Positions 1 through 8,289 of a stretch of 23,297 bases of DNA are shown here, piece by piece; positions within the stretch are counted from its first letter, which is position 1, and every line of letters begins with the position of its first letter. This DNA comes from an uncultured Faecalibacterium sp. (GTDB lineage: Bacteria; Bacillota; Clostridia; Oscillospirales; Ruminococcaceae): assembly GCA_902463235.1 (NCBI GenBank), contig CABQER010000013.1, positions 1 through 23,297 on the forward strand, given 5' to 3'. Below the pieces are notes generated by a model. The model saw nothing but the letters and a program-made list of their open reading frames with translations. It had not been told where the DNA came from and ran no database searches. The translations under genes were made by a program, and so were the position numbers.

Positions 1-131
1 CGCTGGGTGCTCTGGGCATCCTGCAGCCGGCCTCCTCTGCCATGCTGCATAATCTCTCCACCATCGGCATCAGCCTGAAGAGCATGACCAATCTCCTGCC
101 GGAGAACAAGGCTCCGCAGCTGAAAGCATAA
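1..131 (+). CDS. Heavy-metal P-type ATPase, C-terminal fragment
   Basis: Only the last 42 codons are in the window (frame starting at base 3, TAA at 129-131). They read as a hydrophobic helix, then an HNLST segment and SLKSMTNLL close to the end. This is the typical end of P1B-type (Cu/Zn/Cd/Co) transporting ATPases, where the last membrane helix is preceded by a His-Asn pair and followed by a short tail. The enzyme would couple ATP hydrolysis to metal transport across the cytoplasmic membrane. The metal cannot be told from this piece, because the CPC/SPC motif and N-terminal metal-binding domains lie outside the window. The gene converges with the murE-type gene and shares its terminator. 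Confidence 0.75.
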   Translation, partial: LGALGILQPASSAMLHNLSTIGISLKSMTNLLPENKAPQLKA

Positions 132-141
132 TTACCGCAAA

Positions 142-180
142 AAATAACGCCGTGTCTGAACATTCGACACGGCGTTATTT
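142..180. terminator. Bidirectional intrinsic terminator
   Basis: A perfect 15-bp inverted repeat (142-156 with 166-180) encloses a 9-base loop. A T-run follows it on the plus strand and an A-run precedes it, so it works in both directions. It can end the P-type ATPase transcript and the dcw transcript, whose last stop codon is only about 10 bases away. Confidence 0.9.
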
Positions 181-189
181 TTTTATCTG

Positions 190-1668
190 TTATTCCAGCC
201 CGATCTGCTGTGCATACTCTTCCAGCAGCTCCCGCTCCAGGAACGGAGTCTTGACACCCTCGCGGTCACGGTAGGTCTCGTGGCCCTTGCCAATGACGGC
301 GATCAGGTCGCCCTCCTGCGCGTGATCCACTGCGTAGTGCAGTGCATCCAGACGGTCGGGGATCTCCACGAACTTTGCGTCCGGGTTGCCCTTGTTCATG
401 CCCTCGCGGATGTCCGCAAGGATATCCTCCACCTTCTCAAAGCGGTTGTTGTCCTCGGTGAGGATGGAGAAATCGGCCATCTTGGCGCAGATCTCGCCCA
501 TGCCGTAGCGGCGCAGCTTGGAGCGGTTGCCGCCGCAGCCGAACACCACCACCAGACGGTGGGGCTTGTAGGCCCGCAGAGTGGTGAGCAGGCTTTCGGT
601 GGACACCTCGTTGTGGGCGTAATCCAGCAGGATGGTGAACTTCTTGCTGATGGGCACCAGCTCCACGCGGCCCTTGACCACGCACTTGCCAAGGCCGTCG
701 TGAATCGCCTGATCCGGCAGGCCCAGCACCTTGCCCACCGCCAGAGCTGCCAGCGCGTTGTACACGCTGAATTCGCCGGGCATGTTCACCTTCACATCCA
801 TCTCGTCCTTGCCGGTCACATGGAACTTCACGCCCAGAAAATCGTGGGTGCGCAGCAGTTCAAAGCCGGTCTCGCGGTAGTCCGCCTGCTCAGCGCGGCC
901 ATAGGTGACAAGGCGGCAGGTGTGGCCTTCCAGAAGTGCTTCGGTATTCTCATCGTCAATGTTCACCACGCCCACGTCGCAGCGCTTGAACAGCTGGCCC
1001 TTCCAGCTGCGGTACTCCTCAAAGGTCTTGTGCTCGCCGGGGCCGATGTGATCCGGCGAAAGGTTGGTGAACACGCCCACATTGTAGTGCACACCGGCCA
1101 CGCGGTCCATCATCAGGCCCTGGCTGGAAACCTCCATCAGCGCGGTGTCGCAGCCTGCATCCAGAAATTCTCGAAAGGTCTTTTGCAGTTCGTAGCTTTC
1201 GGGGGTGGTGTTGGCAGTTTCCTTGTGGCGGCCCATATAATAAATGCCGTTGGTGCCGATCATGCCCACCTTGCGGCCTGCAGCTTCCAGCACGCTCTTG
1301 ATCATGTGGGTGGTAGTGGTCTTGCCCTTGGTGCCGGTCACACCGATCATGGTCATCTTGCGGGACGGGTTGCCGAAAAGGTTCGCGCTCATCAGGGCCA
1401 TGGCATAGCGGCTGCTTTCCACCTTGACCACGGTCACGCCCGGCATGGCGGAAAGGTCGATGTCGTGCTGGATGACCAGTGCGCTGACACCCTTTGCCGC
1501 GCAGTCAGCGGCAAACTCATGGCTGTCACGCTGGGTGCCCACGATGCACACGAACAAAAGGCCCGGTGCCGCCTTGCGGCTGTCGTAGATGATATCCGAG
1601 ATCTCGGTGTCCAGACTGCCCTGCGCAAGGGTAAAGGGCACGCCTTCCAGTAACTGTTCCAGTTTCAT
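190..1668 (-). CDS. murE: MurE-type UDP-MurNAc-tripeptide synthetase (Mur ligase)
   Basis: Cytoplasmic ATP-dependent ligase of the Mur family, expected to add the third amino acid (meso-DAP or Lys) to UDP-MurNAc-L-Ala-D-Glu. The 492-residue protein has the N-terminal MurE domain, the ATP loop GVTGTKGKTTTT (about 109-120), NTTPES, a candidate carbamylated Lys in YRSWKGQLF, and GKGHETY near the C-terminus. The ATG at 1668 is preferred over an in-frame TTG at 1686, because GAGGAG lies 10 bases before the ATG. The specificity loop is DNNR (about 406-409) rather than the DNPR of classical meso-DAP enzymes, and YAHTPD is YAHNEV. I recall a similar variant in Clostridia that also carry another Mur ligase. 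It is the last gene of the cluster, 27 bases after ftsQ. The family is certain; the amino acid added is not. Confidence 0.9.
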   Translation of the reverse strand: MKLEQLLEGVPFTLAQGSLDTEISDIIYDSRKAAPGLLFVCIVGTQRDSHEFAADCAAKGVSALVIQHDIDLSAMPGVTVVKVESSRYAMALMSANLFGNPSRKMTMIGVTGTKGKTTTTHMIKSVLEAAGRKVGMIGTNGIYYMGRHKETANTTPESYELQKTFREFLDAGCDTALMEVSSQGLMMDRVAGVHYNVGVFTNLSPDHIGPGEHKTFEEYRSWKGQLFKRCDVGVVNIDDENTEALLEGHTCRLVTYGRAEQADYRETGFELLRTHDFLGVKFHVTGKDEMDVKVNMPGEFSVYNALAALAVGKVLGLPDQAIHDGLGKCVVKGRVELVPISKKFTILLDYAHNEVSTESLLTTLRAYKPHRLVVVFGCGGNRSKLRRYGMGEICAKMADFSILTEDNNRFEKVEDILADIREGMNKGNPDAKFVEIPDRLDALHYAVDHAQEGDLIAVIGKGHETYRDREGVKTPFLERELLEEYAQQIGLE

Positions 1669-1695
1669 ACTGCACACGCTCCTCAAAACATTTTG

Positions 1696-3237
1696 TCACA
1701 TGGGGTTTTCTTCGTTATTTGTGGTCATGCGGGCGGGGTCGGTCAGCGGTGTTTCTTCCGCAGCTGCCGCCGTATCGTCCGCAGGCTGGGCCGCAGCGGC
1801 ATCCTCTGCACCGTCTGCCGCAGTATCCTCGGCAGCAGAGGTGTCAGGCTCTTCCGGCACGGTCTTTTCCGGCACAACATAACCGGAGGGCAGGGTCGGC
1901 TGGCCCTGTGCAAAGTAAATCTTACGGGTGCTGCCCGCGCTGACATGGCTGAAATCCAGTCTGCCGGTGTCGGTAGGGGCACAACCCTTGCCGTCGGCAT
2001 TGGTCAGCACATAGCGTGCGCGGTCCAGCTTATAATCCAGATCGTTCCGTGTCCCCAGAAGCACACTGACACGATCCTGATACAAAAATGCCATCTGGTC
2101 GGTGTCCGCAAATTCCATGCGGGTCACATCGTCCAGCATCCCATACTCTTCCAGCTTTGCCTGCAGCTCATTCAGCGCATCCAGACGGTCGTCCGTCTGC
2201 ACCGCTGCCGAAGCTGCTGCCGAACCGGATGCATCCGATGCCGCCGGGTCTGCCTGCGCTGCAAAGGTTAGCTGGTCGCCGGGTGTCACCGACACCGGCT
2301 CGCCGCCGTATAGGGTCTTGAGTTCTTCCGGCTGGGCAGACTCGCAGGCCAGGATCTTGAACTGATCCGAGAGGGTCAGCCAGCCGCTCTTCGTCTGCAT
2401 GGCATAGGTAGGCACCGCCTCGGTCACCTGCACCACCACCGTGTTGGGGTAATCCCGAACCACCCTGATGGATTCCAGCAGCGGGAACTGCTTTTCCAGT
2501 TCCGCTTCCTTGGCGGCGGGGTCAAAGCTGAAAATGTTCTCTTCGGTCTGCACACCCAGTGCCTGCAGGATCTGGCTGCTGGAATAGCCGCCCACCTCCT
2601 GCACCACGGTGCCGTCCGCCGTCTGCACCTGAATGGTACCGATCTTAAACAGCATGGTCATGGTCAGGTAAACACCGGCGGCGATCACGGCCAGCAGGGT
2701 CACAAAGGCCATCAGCCGCCGCAGCATCCGCCGCCGCTTCAGTGCAGCGCGGGTCAGGCGGCGCTTCTTGCGTTTTTCCCGCTGTACCGGGTCGCGTGGC
2801 TGCTGTTGTGCCGGGCGCAGACGCTGGTTTTTGTAGCGCTGCTGCGCTGCCTGAGCCGCTGTCTTGCGCGGCTTCTGCCCCTGTGAACGGCGCTGCTGCG
2901 GCTTGCGGGCCGTGCCGGATGCACGCTGTTCCGGCTGGGCCGTGCGGCTTCGCTGCGCGGTACGGTTCCGGTTCTGGCCGCTGGTGCGCCGGGTGCCGCT
3001 CTGTTCGGTGCGGCGCGGCTGCGAAGGGAACTCGATGCTGTTATCGGTACGGGTGCGGCGCACCGTACCATTGGCGGTGCGGTCCGGCGCAAAGCTCAGC
3101 GGTTCCCCGTTGAAGCCATAGCGCCCGTCCGCACTGCCGGAAGATCCTTTTTGTTGTGAAGGCGGCGGAGTATGCTGCAGGTCTTTCCGCAGGTCGTAGA
3201 TATTGCCGTTGTTTCTGTTATTGCGGTATTGCTGCAT
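1696..3237 (-). CDS. ftsQ: Cell division protein FtsQ/DivIB, oversized
   Basis: Bitopic membrane protein of the divisome; FtsQ/DivIB forms a complex with FtsL and FtsB/DivIC. Start ATG 3237 has GGAGG 8 bases upstream; an in-frame GTG at 3246 overlaps that site. Of 513 residues, about 1-172 form a cytoplasmic, Arg/Gln/Pro-rich, probably disordered region ending in a very basic stretch (KRKKRRLTRAALKRRR). One TM helix follows (about 176-196), then a POTRA domain (about 198-275) and the beta domain. An Ala/Ser insertion (around PAASDASGSAAAS) interrupts the extracellular part, and the last 60 residues are an acidic Ala/Glu/Asp tail. Typical FtsQ/DivIB proteins are about 250-300 residues. The core is confidently FtsQ; the role of the two extensions is unknown. 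Confidence 0.9.
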   Translation of the reverse strand: MQQYRNNRNNGNIYDLRKDLQHTPPPSQQKGSSGSADGRYGFNGEPLSFAPDRTANGTVRRTRTDNSIEFPSQPRRTEQSGTRRTSGQNRNRTAQRSRTAQPEQRASGTARKPQQRRSQGQKPRKTAAQAAQQRYKNQRLRPAQQQPRDPVQREKRKKRRLTRAALKRRRMLRRLMAFVTLLAVIAAGVYLTMTMLFKIGTIQVQTADGTVVQEVGGYSSSQILQALGVQTEENIFSFDPAAKEAELEKQFPLLESIRVVRDYPNTVVVQVTEAVPTYAMQTKSGWLTLSDQFKILACESAQPEELKTLYGGEPVSVTPGDQLTFAAQADPAASDASGSAAASAAVQTDDRLDALNELQAKLEEYGMLDDVTRMEFADTDQMAFLYQDRVSVLLGTRNDLDYKLDRARYVLTNADGKGCAPTDTGRLDFSHVSAGSTRKIYFAQGQPTLPSGYVVPEKTVPEEPDTSAAEDTAADGAEDAAAAQPADDTAAAAEETPLTDPARMTTNNEENPM

Positions 3238-3270
3238 GGCGCACACCTCCTTTCCGGTTTAGGTTTTGTT

Positions 3271-4395
3271 TTACTTCTGCACCAGTTTCATCAGAGCGTC
3301 TGCAATACGGTCAAGGCTGTCATCCACCGACAGGCTGCGGGCATTTTTGCCCATCTCAGCCAGCTTGCCGGGCTGTGCCAGCATGTCGGACACCGTGCTC
3401 ACCAGCTTTTCGCCGGTCAGGTCTTTTTCCTCGATCACCACAGCGGCATCGGCCTTCTGTAGTTCCATGGCATTGAAGTACTGGTGGTTCTCAGCCACAT
3501 TGGGGCTGGGGATGAGCACGGCTGCACGGCCAACAGCTTCCAGCTCGGCCAGCGTCAGCGCACCGGCGCGGCTGATGACAAGGTCTGCCGCAGCCAGCAG
3601 TTCCGGCATATTGTTGATGTATTCCTTCACCACAAGGCCGTCGCCCTCCGCGAAGTTCTTTTCCTTTTCCAGATCCTTGAACAGCTGCACACCGTACTGG
3701 CCGGTAGCATGGAGATGCAGCACCGGCTTCTTCTCGTGCTGTTCCCATGCACACAGGTCGGCAACCACCTCGTTGACGCGGCGTGCGCCAAGGCTGCCGC
3801 CGAAGGAAAGGATCACCGTGCGGTCGCCCGCGCCCAGCTCAGCGCGGATGGCATCGCGGTCCTTTGCCTTGGTGAACACCTCCGGGCGCACCGGATTGCC
3901 CACCACGATGGTCTTATCAGGTGCGCCCAGCTTTTCCACAGCAGCAGGCACGGCGGCAAACACGAGATCCACATCCGGTGCCAGCAGCTTGTTGGTCACG
4001 CCGGGGAAGGCGTTCTGCTCATGAATGGCGGTGTGGATGCCCATTTTGGCGGCACAGCGCACCACCGGGCCGGACACATAGCCGCCGCAGCCGATCACAA
4101 GATCGGGTTTGACCTCCTTCATAATGGCCTTTGCCTTGGGGCCAGAGAGGGCCAGATTCCACAGCGTAACGATGTTGCGCTTGATGTTGTTCAGCGACAG
4201 CCTGCGCTGGAAACCGGTGATCTCGATATGGTGGAAGGGATAGCCCGCCTGTCCTACCAGGCGGTACTCCATGCCCTCCTTGCGGCCGGCAAAGTGGATC
4301 TCGGCAGAAGGGTCTGCCTTTTTGATAGCACCTGCAATGGCAAGTGCCGGGTTGATATGGCCGGCAGTGCCGCCGGCAGCGATCAGAACTCGCAT
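3271..4395 (-). CDS. murG: MurG, lipid II-forming GlcNAc transferase
   Basis: Peripheral membrane GT28 glycosyltransferase that moves GlcNAc from UDP-GlcNAc to lipid I, making lipid II at the inner face of the membrane. The 374-residue protein is of normal length. Motifs visible: GGTAGH (8-13), GCGGYVSGP (about 102-110), HEQNAFPG (125-132), the second glycine loop SFGGSLGARR (about 197-206), SRAGALTLAE (275-284), and PNVAENHQ (298-305) for the nucleotide site. The start at 4395 follows AGGAGG by 7 bases and places the glycine loop at the N-terminus. Upstream in-frame codons to 4467 would run through the intergenic hairpin and are rejected. It lies between ftsW and ftsQ, as in many Firmicutes. 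Confidence 0.97.
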   Translation of the reverse strand: MRVLIAAGGTAGHINPALAIAGAIKKADPSAEIHFAGRKEGMEYRLVGQAGYPFHHIEITGFQRRLSLNNIKRNIVTLWNLALSGPKAKAIMKEVKPDLVIGCGGYVSGPVVRCAAKMGIHTAIHEQNAFPGVTNKLLAPDVDLVFAAVPAAVEKLGAPDKTIVVGNPVRPEVFTKAKDRDAIRAELGAGDRTVILSFGGSLGARRVNEVVADLCAWEQHEKKPVLHLHATGQYGVQLFKDLEKEKNFAEGDGLVVKEYINNMPELLAAADLVISRAGALTLAELEAVGRAAVLIPSPNVAENHQYFNAMELQKADAAVVIEEKDLTGEKLVSTVSDMLAQPGKLAEMGKNARSLSVDDSLDRIADALMKLVQK

Positions 4396-4428
4396 GACGA
4401 TTCCTCCTCTATTATTAGTGCATCTGGT

Positions 4429-4458
4429 CAGGCCATCGGGGAGCTCCCCACTGGCCTG
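4429..4458. repeat. Nested perfect hairpin between ftsW and murG
   Basis: CAGGCCA (4429-4435) pairs with TGGCCTG (4452-4458), and the inside holds the 12-bp palindrome GGGGAGCTCCCC (4438-4449). No T-run follows on the minus strand, so a classical terminator is unlikely. In mRNA it could form a stable processing or stability element just before the murG ribosome binding site. Confidence 0.7.
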
Positions 4459-4475
4459 CGCCCTCAAAACAGTCG

Positions 4476-5804
4476 TTACAGTTCATTGCGCGCACGGCGG
4501 GCATCGTCCAGATTGATGGTACGGTCCTTCAGCTCCGCATCACGCTGAGCCTTTGCAGCCTGCCGCTGTGCGTGGGCCGCTGCCCTCTGCTGCGCCGCCC
4601 GCTCTCCGTTGCGCCCAATGTTCACCATCACGCCCATTTCTGCCAGCAGCAAGATCAGACTGGTGCCGCCGGACGAGAAAAACGGCAGGCTGATGCCGGT
4701 ATTCGGGATGGTGTTGGTGACCACAGCGATGTTGCAGAACACCTGCCAGGCGATCTGCGCCATAATGCCAATCCCCACCATGGTGCAGAACTGGTTCTCG
4801 GCCTTATAGGCGATCATCAGGCCCTGCGCTATGAGCAGTATGAACAGCACGATGATGAGCACCGCACCGATGAAGCCCAACTCTTCACACACCACACTGA
4901 AGATGAAGTCGTTGGTGCTTTCCGGCAGCCAGAGCTGCTTTTCCACGCTGTTGCCAAGGCCAAGGCCCTTCAGTCCGCCGGAGCCGATGGCGTACAAGCT
5001 CTGCTTGGTCTGGTCGTTCAGCGCTTCCAGATCATCGGACCATGTGTTCAGGCGGTCCTGCAGATAGCCAATGGATTCCACCAGCGTCAGAGCCGGTTTC
5101 AGCAGCAGAGCCGCCGCCGCGGCCCCGCACCATGTCAATACACCGCCGCAGCCGGTCAGCATGAGGATGGTGCCCACGATGGCGGTGGTCAGCAGGATGC
5201 CGGACATGTGCGGCTCTAAAAACAGCAGCAGCACCACCGGCACCAGCGGCAGCACCGGCACGATCAGCTGCCTTACGATGCGGATGAACAACCAATCCTT
5301 TGGCTTGATCTTTTCTCTCAGCGACGGGCTGAACCGGCCGATCTGCGGCGCACTTGCCGCCAGATGGGACGAGAGCAGGATCATCTCAAACTTTGCCACC
5401 TCAGAGGTTTGCAGAGTCAGGCCGCCCAGACGGATCCAGCGGCGGCAGCCGTTCAGCGGTGCAAAGGTCAGCGTGACGGCCAGCATGGCCAGCACCACCC
5501 AGTACAGCGGCTTGCTCGCCCAGCGCAGAAAGCGGTGATCCACATAGCTCATGACTACCATACAGCCAATGCCAATGGCCATGCAGATAGCCTGCTGCTT
5601 GATGTAGTGCAGGCTGTCGCCCATGCGCAGGTAGCCGGTGGTGTAGCTTGCGCTGTACAGCATTACAAGGCCGAACACCATGATAATGGCCAGCGTTGCC
5701 AGCCAGTTGAGCAGCAGCCGGTTCCATGGTCCCGGGTCCCGCTGCAGCGGCGGCACCCATGCACTTTCTTTTTGGTTTTTATGTTGTCTGCGGGTGGCTG
5801 CCAT
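4476..5804 (-). CDS. ftsW: FtsW, SEDS-family septal glycosyltransferase
   Basis: Polytopic SEDS protein that polymerises lipid II at the septum, working with its cognate class B PBP. The 442-residue protein has about ten hydrophobic segments. It also has the conserved periplasmic-loop region GLGNSVEKQLWLPESTNDFIF with the key Asp in NDF, the following CEELGFIG, and NTGISLPFFSSGGTSL near the last helices. The short charged N-terminus and an Arg/Ala-rich C-terminal tail are cytoplasmic. Start ATG 5804 was chosen because an AAGGGGG-type ribosome site lies just upstream; a GTG at 5810 would touch that site. FtsW rather than RodA is inferred from the dcw context. Confidence 0.95.
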   Translation of the reverse strand: MAATRRQHKNQKESAWVPPLQRDPGPWNRLLLNWLATLAIIMVFGLVMLYSASYTTGYLRMGDSLHYIKQQAICMAIGIGCMVVMSYVDHRFLRWASKPLYWVVLAMLAVTLTFAPLNGCRRWIRLGGLTLQTSEVAKFEMILLSSHLAASAPQIGRFSPSLREKIKPKDWLFIRIVRQLIVPVLPLVPVVLLLFLEPHMSGILLTTAIVGTILMLTGCGGVLTWCGAAAAALLLKPALTLVESIGYLQDRLNTWSDDLEALNDQTKQSLYAIGSGGLKGLGLGNSVEKQLWLPESTNDFIFSVVCEELGFIGAVLIIVLFILLIAQGLMIAYKAENQFCTMVGIGIMAQIAWQVFCNIAVVTNTIPNTGISLPFFSSGGTSLILLLAEMGVMVNIGRNGERAAQQRAAAHAQRQAAKAQRDAELKDRTINLDDARRARNEL

Positions 5805-5836
5805 TGCCACGCCCCCTTATTTTCAGAATCAGGCGC

Positions 5837-6847
5837 TCAGGCCCAGCGTGCCAGACGCACGGCCAGCGCCAGCCCGCACACGCTCAGTGCGCACAGGCTG
5901 TAAAAAATATTCACTGCACTCATGCCGCGCTTTTCCAGCCAGCGGTGCAGCGGTGCCGCCGCAAACAGCGGCCTGCCCTTCCAGCGGCAGAACAGGACCT
6001 GCAGCACCACCATGCCGCCCTCCACCCAGAAGGGCAGTGCCAGCGGGATGCTCAGCTCTGCGTAGCCAATGCACAGCGGGATGCAGCCAATGGCTCCCGC
6101 TGCATACAAGCAGCCGCACCGGCCGGGGTGCAGCTTTGCCGGTGGAAAATCCCACAGCAGAAAGGCCATCAGTGCACCGGCCAGTGCCGCCGGGAATACT
6201 GCCAGCGGGAACCAGCCCAGCTGTGTTTCCAGCATCATCAGGCCCAGCATGGCCGCAAAGGCCGCGCCGCACACCGTGCCGTCGGCACCGTCGGCCACGC
6301 GGGCCGCCTCGGCCATCGCCACCAGCAGCACAGCCCACAGCAGCGGTGCCAGCGCACATTCCACATAGCCTGCTCCCGGCAGGATCAGCCCTGTGGGCAG
6401 GCACCCGTTCAGTGCCAGCAGGCCCAGCACCAGCGCTGCAGCGATGCATTCCAGTGCAAGGCGCTGTGTGCGGCGCAGGCCAAGGCCCAAACCGTTCGGG
6501 TAGCGGCCGCGGATGCGGGCCAGATCATCGGCCAGCCCCACTGCGCCAAAGGCCAGCGACCCCAGCAGTGCAATGAGCAGGCGGGAGGTCATCTGCCGGT
6601 CGCTGCCAAGCAGGGAAGGCTGTGCAGCACATGCGGCCAGCCAGCCCACGCCCACAGCGGCAAGGGTGCCCACCATCAGGCACAGCCCGCCCATGGTAGG
6701 CACCGGGCTGTCCGGGGCATCGCTGTCCGGCTGTGTACCGCGTGCCGCACGCTGCAGCTCCCGCAGCAGCGGCACCATCATATTGCCGAGCGCCGCAGTC
6801 AGCACAAAACCCAGCACCGACGCGACGACCAAGGCGAAACGAATCAT
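5837..6847 (-). CDS. mraY: Divergent MraY-family (PNPT) transferase
   Basis: Integral membrane protein of the polyprenyl-phosphate N-acetylhexosamine-1-phosphate transferase superfamily. By position, 29 bases after murF and 32 before ftsW, it is the cluster's MraY, which forms lipid I from UDP-MurNAc-pentapeptide. The 336 residues contain about ten TM segments, PTMGG (50-54) and the ADD pair (106-108). However, several signature residues differ. The NxTDGLDG loop reads RVADGADG (183-190). The MGDTGS motif reads PGRCGC (231-236), with Arg in place of the third catalytic Asp. The C-terminal HHH reads HRW (291-293). Start ATG 6847 has GGAG upstream and there is no frameshift. It may be a specialised or inactive paralogue; family membership is clear, normal MraY activity is doubtful. 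Confidence 0.8.
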   Translation of the reverse strand: MIRFALVVASVLGFVLTAALGNMMVPLLRELQRAARGTQPDSDAPDSPVPTMGGLCLMVGTLAAVGVGWLAACAAQPSLLGSDRQMTSRLLIALLGSLAFGAVGLADDLARIRGRYPNGLGLGLRRTQRLALECIAAALVLGLLALNGCLPTGLILPGAGYVECALAPLLWAVLLVAMAEAARVADGADGTVCGAAFAAMLGLMMLETQLGWFPLAVFPAALAGALMAFLLWDFPPAKLHPGRCGCLYAAGAIGCIPLCIGYAELSIPLALPFWVEGGMVVLQVLFCRWKGRPLFAAAPLHRWLEKRGMSAVNIFYSLCALSVCGLALAVRLARWA

Positions 6848-6876
6848 TTTTCAATCTCCAAATTCATGCCAAAGGG

Positions 6877-8259
6877 TTATTCTTCGGCATCTTTCTGCTC
6901 TGCGTAGAAAATTTCCAGCACTTTTTCCAGCGCCATGCCGCGGCTTGCCTTCACCAGCAGGGCATCGCCCGGCTCTATCCGGTTCAGCAGAGCATCCGCT
7001 GCCTCGCGGTAGTTGTTGGCATGGAGGGTCTTGACCCCCTTGGCCGCAGCCACCACAGCCGTGCGCTTTGCGTTTTCGCCGTAGGTCACAAGGCAGTACA
7101 GATCACTCTCCGCAGCCAGACGGCCCAGCTCCTCGTGGGCTTCGCGGGACAGCTCGCCCAGCTCCAGCATATCGCCCAGCAGGGCAAAGCGGCGCTTGCA
7201 GGGGAATTCCTTGAACATGGCAAGCGCGGCCTTCATGCTGTCGGGGTTTGCATTGTAGCAATCCTCAATGACGGTAACGCCCTTGCTGTGCACCACCTTC
7301 TGGCGGCGGCCGGTCTGCTCAAAATTGGAAAGCCCCTTGATGACACCGCGCGGGTCGCAGCCCAAGCGGGTGGCGGCGCAGTAGGCAGCCAGAGCGTTTG
7401 CCACATTGTGCTTGCCCATGGCCGGGATCTTGACCACAAAGGTGCCCTCTTCCTGATCTTCCAGCACAAAGCTCATGCCGTCCTCTTCCTGCCGGATGGA
7501 CAGTGCACACACATCAGCGTTCTCATCTGCCAGACTGAACCATACCGGCTTCACGTGGGCGGGCAGCTTTGCGGCGCGCAGGAACTTATCATCATAGTTC
7601 AGCACCAGCGGTGCACCCTCCGGCAGGCCGTTGCAGATCTCCAGCTTTGCCTTGCAGATGTTCTCCTGACTACCCAGATTGCCGATGTGGGACACACCGA
7701 TGCAGGTAATGATGCCCACATCCGGGCGTGCGGCCCGGGCCAGACGGTCGATCTCGCCCGCATGGCTCATGCCCATCTCGATCACGGCATACTCAGTGCT
7801 GCTTTCCAGCCGCATCAGGGTGCGGGGCATGCCCAGTTCATTGTTCTGGTTGCCCTCGGTCTTGATGGTCTCGCCAAAGCCTGCAAGGGCGGCGTAGGTC
7901 ATCTGCTTGGTGGTGGTCTTGCCCACGCTGCCGGTCACACCCACCATCTTGGGGTGATACTGGCTGCGGTAGTTCGCGCCCATCACCATCATGGCGTGGT
8001 AGCTGTCCGGGCAGAGGATGGCCTTTTCCGCAGGCACGCCCTCCACCGGGTGGTTCACCACCACATAAACAGCACCGTTCTCCAGTGCTTTGGCCGCAAA
8101 ATCGTGGCCGTCAAATTTTTCACCCGGGAACGCTACAAAAATGCAGCCGGGCCGCACCTCGCGGCTGTCGGTGGTCACCAGTTCCACCTGCACCTCTTCC
8201 CGGATGAAGTCTGCGGGCACCAGCCCTGCCAGAAGCTTGCTTGCAGAAATTTTTTCCAT
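6877..8259 (-). CDS. murF: MurF, UDP-MurNAc-tripeptide:D-Ala-D-Ala ligase
   Basis: Cytoplasmic ATP-dependent ligase that attaches D-Ala-D-Ala to UDP-MurNAc-tripeptide, the last soluble step of peptidoglycan precursor synthesis. The 460-residue protein has the N-terminal MurF domain with DSREVRPG and FVAFPGEKFDGHDF, the ATP loop GVTGSVGKTTTKQ (107-119), and NQNNELGMP, which is characteristic of MurF. The central domain has EMGMSHAGEI, and the C-terminal domain has YNANPDSMKAAL and LGDMLELG. The start at 8259 follows AGAGGGGA by 8 bases. It is the first gene downstream of the MITE-like element, separated from the PBP gene by 194 bases. Confidence 0.96.
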   Translation of the reverse strand: MEKISASKLLAGLVPADFIREEVQVELVTTDSREVRPGCIFVAFPGEKFDGHDFAAKALENGAVYVVVNHPVEGVPAEKAILCPDSYHAMMVMGANYRSQYHPKMVGVTGSVGKTTTKQMTYAALAGFGETIKTEGNQNNELGMPRTLMRLESSTEYAVIEMGMSHAGEIDRLARAARPDVGIITCIGVSHIGNLGSQENICKAKLEICNGLPEGAPLVLNYDDKFLRAAKLPAHVKPVWFSLADENADVCALSIRQEEDGMSFVLEDQEEGTFVVKIPAMGKHNVANALAAYCAATRLGCDPRGVIKGLSNFEQTGRRQKVVHSKGVTVIEDCYNANPDSMKAALAMFKEFPCKRRFALLGDMLELGELSREAHEELGRLAAESDLYCLVTYGENAKRTAVVAAAKGVKTLHANNYREAADALLNRIEPGDALLVKASRGMALEKVLEIFYAEQKDAEE

Positions 8260-8289
8260 TGTTCATGTCCCCTCTCTTTTATCTTGTAA

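Noticed and set aside
280..1653. 457-codon plus-strand frame opposite the MurE-type gene
   Set aside because: The same antisense artefact; no recognisable domain, and the minus strand has the full Mur ligase motifs.
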